A DNA stretch of 64,000 bases from Cognatundibacterium squillarum (lineage in GTDB: Bacteria > Pseudomonadota > Gammaproteobacteria > Burkholderiales > Burkholderiaceae_D). The DNA lies in contig NZ_BMYU01000011.1 of the NCBI RefSeq assembly GCF_014652435.1, forward strand, positions 1 to 64,000, given 5' to 3'. The number at the start of each line of letters is the position of its first letter. The first letter of the stretch is position 1. The position numbers were made by a program, and so were the translations under genes. Positions 61,922-64,000 of this stretch are shown here, one piece after another. A model generated the notes under the pieces. That model was not told the origin of the DNA and searched no databases. It saw only the letters and a program-made list of their open reading frames with translations.

Positions 61922-61949
61922 AAAAACCCGCCTGAACAGGCGGGTTTTT
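61922..61949. terminator. Bidirectional terminator
   Basis: AAAAACCCGCCTG (61922-61934) and CAGGCGGGTTTTT (61937-61949) are perfectly complementary around AA, giving an 11-bp stem with a TGAACA loop and flanking A- and T-runs. It lies between the convergent Sel1-repeat gene cluster and the lpoB operon. Confidence 0.9.
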
Positions 61950-61966
61950 CTTTGTACTGCTGAAAA

Positions 61967-62785
61967 TCAGCGGTAGACAGTCACCGGTTCCGGTTGTGGT
62001 GTGACGACCGGTTGTGCGGCGTTGCCGTTGGCGTTGGCCGGACGGTTCATGCCGCGTGGCAGGCCGAACTGCACCATCAGTTCGTTGTAGGCATTGTCAG
62101 CCAGTGTGCGGGACGTTTCCTGCATCACTTTGCCGCGGTTGAATACCACGCGGTCACCGGCGCGGCTGATGATTTTGGTATCCACGCCGGAGCCTGCAGC
62201 ACTGAACGCAGCTTTGACTTCAAAGGTTTTGGTATTGATCAGGCTGAAATCAACGACCAGATCCAGCGACAGCGATGCGGTCATAGAATTGCCGTATTGC
62301 AGCTGATTGCTTTCCTGACGGAACTGGATATTGCTGACCGTGCCGAACAGCACATAGTCTGCGCCCGGATACATACCCTGTTTGATACGACCGATAATGT
62401 CGTAAATTTTTTCCATCGGCTTGCCGACATACGGACGTGCCTGTACCAGATGCACAGCGCCGCCTTTCAGCAATGCACCTTTCAGATCAGCGGTGTAGGT
62501 TTTCAGTTCACCGCGGTCAATGTAGGTGTAATAGCCTTCGGCTTCGTAGTAGCTGCTTTCGCTTTTTGCATTGATATTGCCGCGTTGCGAATAGCTGCGG
62601 TCGGTTTCACGTTCGCTGTAGCTGCCTTTGACGCTGCTTTTGCTGGAGGCAGCAACCACACGGAAATATTCACTGACTTTTTCTTCATAAGTCAGATCGG
62701 TCACGGCGATTTTCGGCTCTGCAGCCCATGCGCTGAGGCTGGACATCGCCAGCACGGCGGCACTGATAAAGTATCTGCGTTTCAT
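61967..62785 (-). CDS. Exported CsgG/LpoB-like protein
   Basis: The 272-residue protein has a signal peptide (MKRRYFISAAVLAMSSLSAWAAEP) without a lipobox Cys. Its mature part starts KIAVTDLTYEEKVSEYFRVV and contains a Ser/Tyr-rich segment (SSYYEAEGYYTYID), KGGAVHLVQARPYV, and GADYVLFGTVSNIQF with alternating strands to SLDLVVDFSLINTKTFEVKAAF. The last pattern is shared with CsgG/LpoB-type folds. The tail is Asn/Pro/Gln-rich. It lies 22 bp after lpoB in the same operon, so an envelope role is likely. No specific family name is assigned. Confidence 0.7.
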   Translation of the reverse strand: MKRRYFISAAVLAMSSLSAWAAEPKIAVTDLTYEEKVSEYFRVVAASSKSSVKGSYSERETDRSYSQRGNINAKSESSYYEAEGYYTYIDRGELKTYTADLKGALLKGGAVHLVQARPYVGKPMEKIYDIIGRIKQGMYPGADYVLFGTVSNIQFRQESNQLQYGNSMTASLSLDLVVDFSLINTKTFEVKAAFSAAGSGVDTKIISRAGDRVVFNRGKVMQETSRTLADNAYNELMVQFGLPRGMNRPANANGNAAQPVVTPQPEPVTVYR

Positions 62786-62807
62786 CGTTTTCCTTTACGC
62801 CGTTTAA

Positions 62808-63422
62808 TCAGCGTTTAGAGGTTTTACGGATTTCTTTTTCATCCTGCCATTCGATCGTGCCTTCCTGCACGTCGTACAGTTTCAGCGTCATTTTGTAGAA
62901 CACGTCTTTGGTATTGGCGTTTTGCTTCACGATGGAAACGATTTCACCTTCCAGTGCGTATTTTGCCGCTGCCATCTGACCGATTTTTGCTTTGCCTTCA
63001 TTTTTGTACAGGCCGCTCTGGTTCTGACGCTGCAGCTCATCCACGCCTTGCTGCATTTCATCTGCACTGCGGGTGAATTTCACTTTACGGCTTTTGATCA
63101 GCGCGGTCTGAATACTGTTCATGATCGATTTGGTATCGATGTATTCAGAGGTTTTGTTACGTACGCCGCCCAGTGTCAGGGTAGGACGGTTCGCCAGTAC
63201 CGGATCTTCCAGCAGCGAGCCAACCATTTTTTCTGCGATCATTTGCAGGTCGGTGGAACCGAATTCATTGGTCACGGTTTCAACGGCTTTGTTATCACCA
63301 TAGCTGACCTGACGCGCAAGGCTCACGGTAGGCTGGGACAGTTTGGTCTGGCAACCGGTCAGGGCGGCACCGGCAACAGCGATAACGCAGGCTGCTTTGG
63401 CAAATGCTTTTACGTGTTTCAT
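62808..63422 (-). CDS. lpoB: Penicillin-binding protein activator LpoB
   Basis: The 204-residue outer-membrane lipoprotein has a lipobox AALTGCQ. Its C-terminal domain shows QMIAEKMVGSLLEDPVLANRPTLTLGGVRNKTSEYIDTKSIMNSIQTALIKSRKVKF and KYALEGEIVSIVKQNANTKDVFYKMTLKLYD, the LpoB signature. In E. coli LpoB reaches through the wall to activate PBP1b. The E. coli LpoB Pro-rich spacer is short here. The upstream ycfL-like gene has the same order as E. coli ycfL-lpoB. Confidence 0.9.
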   Translation of the reverse strand: MKHVKAFAKAACVIAVAGAALTGCQTKLSQPTVSLARQVSYGDNKAVETVTNEFGSTDLQMIAEKMVGSLLEDPVLANRPTLTLGGVRNKTSEYIDTKSIMNSIQTALIKSRKVKFTRSADEMQQGVDELQRQNQSGLYKNEGKAKIGQMAAAKYALEGEIVSIVKQNANTKDVFYKMTLKLYDVQEGTIEWQDEKEIRKTSKR

Positions 63423-63461
63423 CGTTTTTCCTTATTCTGAATATTTCAATTAATTTTCTGA

Positions 63462-63857
63462 TCAGCGTGGCTCTGCGCTCATTTCAATTTTGAAATCAGC
63501 TGCTTGCGGGCCAGGCGCGGTGCTGCGGATGAACTGGCTCTGACGACCCAGCATCATCAGCGGTTTCCAGACTTCACCGTCGCCCACTTGCATGCCGGAC
63601 ACATCCAGCCAGCGGAAGCGGTAATACACGCGCACGTCTTTGTCGATCATGCTTTGCAGTTCAGCCTGCACCACCATCACATCATTTTTACGCTGCGAAC
63701 GCAGATCCACAACCTGCACGCCTTCCAGTGTGCCGCGTACGAGCATTTTGGAAGCGATGCCCGGAGAAATCGCATTCGGAATATCCGCTGCGGCTGCCGG
63801 AACAGCCTGCAGTGCGCCCGCTACAGCGGCGACCATCAGTAATGTTTTGAATTTCAT
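63462..63857 (-). CDS. YcfL-like protein (DUF1425)
   Basis: The 131-residue exported protein has a signal peptide ending AVPAAAAD. Its mature domain contains VVDLRSQRKNDVMVVQAELQSMIDKDVRVYYRFRWLDVSGMQVGDGEVWKPLMMLGRQ, matching the DUF1425/YcfL beta-sandwich pattern (xxYRFxWxDxxGxEV). YcfL of E. coli is a lipoprotein encoded upstream of lpoB; this one shows no lipobox Cys. It lies 39 bp before lpoB in the operon. Function unknown. Confidence 0.83.
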   Translation of the reverse strand: MKFKTLLMVAAVAGALQAVPAAAADIPNAISPGIASKMLVRGTLEGVQVVDLRSQRKNDVMVVQAELQSMIDKDVRVYYRFRWLDVSGMQVGDGEVWKPLMMLGRQSQFIRSTAPGPQAADFKIEMSAEPR

Positions 63858-63876
63858 GGTTCAGTCCTGTTCTGAA

Positions 63877-64000
63877 TTAATTGGTTTTCACCGCCGCACC
63901 GCTCGTCGCGGTGTTTGATTTCGCCTTGGCTGGCTTTTTAGCTGCCGGTTTGGTTTCCGTTGCAGTGGCTGCCGCTGGTTTGGTTTCCAGTTGCGCAACC
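63877..64000 (-). CDS. C-terminal end of an envelope-operon protein (partial)
   Basis: An open frame enters from the right edge and stops at 63877. The visible 40 residues are Lys/Ala/Thr-rich (VAQLETKPAAATATETKPAA, then KKPAKAKSNTATSGAAVKTN), a low-complexity tail. It ends 19 bp before the YcfL-like start and is probably the first gene of the lpoB operon. In related bacteria a COG3014-type protein takes this place; that is a guess until the rest is seen. Confidence 0.6.
   Translation of the reverse strand, partial: VAQLETKPAAATATETKPAAKKPAKAKSNTATSGAAVKTN

Overview
The window is chromosomal DNA of a betaproteobacterium, most likely Burkholderiales and perhaps Oxalobacteraceae-like. This is judged from protein character and gene neighbourhoods (trpEGDC, hemA-prfA-prmC, minCDE, a RegB/RegA-type pair beside cyoABCD, and a rrn leader of Burkholderiales type). 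The species cannot be fixed from sequence alone. Core genes have moderate GC and dense, often overlapping operons. Two segments are clearly accessory.

Layout. 1-165: promoter and boxA of an rRNA operon reading leftwards out of the window. 166-7279: enoyl-CoA hydratase, a 41-residue membrane protein, apaG, rpe, gph, then trpEGDC behind an attenuator that I read directly: a leader peptide with three Trp codons followed by two mutually exclusive hairpins. 7280-11040: accessory island with copies of a dispersed ~100-bp repeat around a small HTH protein, a C5-cytosine methyltransferase and a convergent NotI-like restriction endonuclease. 11042-16267: M61 peptidase, DUF3429 protein, MocA-like nucleotidyltransferase, DsbC and a ubiquinone-type hydroxylase. 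16384-16550: tRNA-Phe with promoter and terminator.

16501-30061: a ~13.6-kb filamentous (inovirus) prophage integrated in tRNA-Phe, bounded by a perfect 50-bp direct repeat. It has a tyrosine integrase, repressor and divergent operator, RstA-type replication protein, ssDNA-binding protein, major coat protein, pIII/TspB-like adhesin, pVI-like protein, Zot and secretin. A non-coding block carries three hairpins spaced exactly 227 bp apart. Cargo sits at both ends: an unrecognised soluble-plus-membrane gene pair next to attL, and a PemK/MazF-like domain built into a 340-residue coiled-coil protein next to attR. These are the best candidates here for undescribed biology.

30278-49938: minCDE; an OmpR regulator, LysM-FecR protein and CHASE2 kinase module; hemA, prfA, dsbB, prmC and a GNAT gene; then on the minus strand cyoABCD-surf1 followed by a RegB/RegA-like redox two-component pair, with a divergent MFS transporter. 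50011-53848: NarX/NarL-type two-component pair, TonB and a membrane protein. 54099-61706: HscC-type Hsp70 followed by three tandem paralogues with a degenerate J-like N-terminus, a membrane segment and Sel1-like repeats, separated by three more copies of the dispersed repeat. 61967-64000: minus-strand operon of envelope proteins (YcfL-like, LpoB, a CsgG/LpoB-like protein), running off the right edge.
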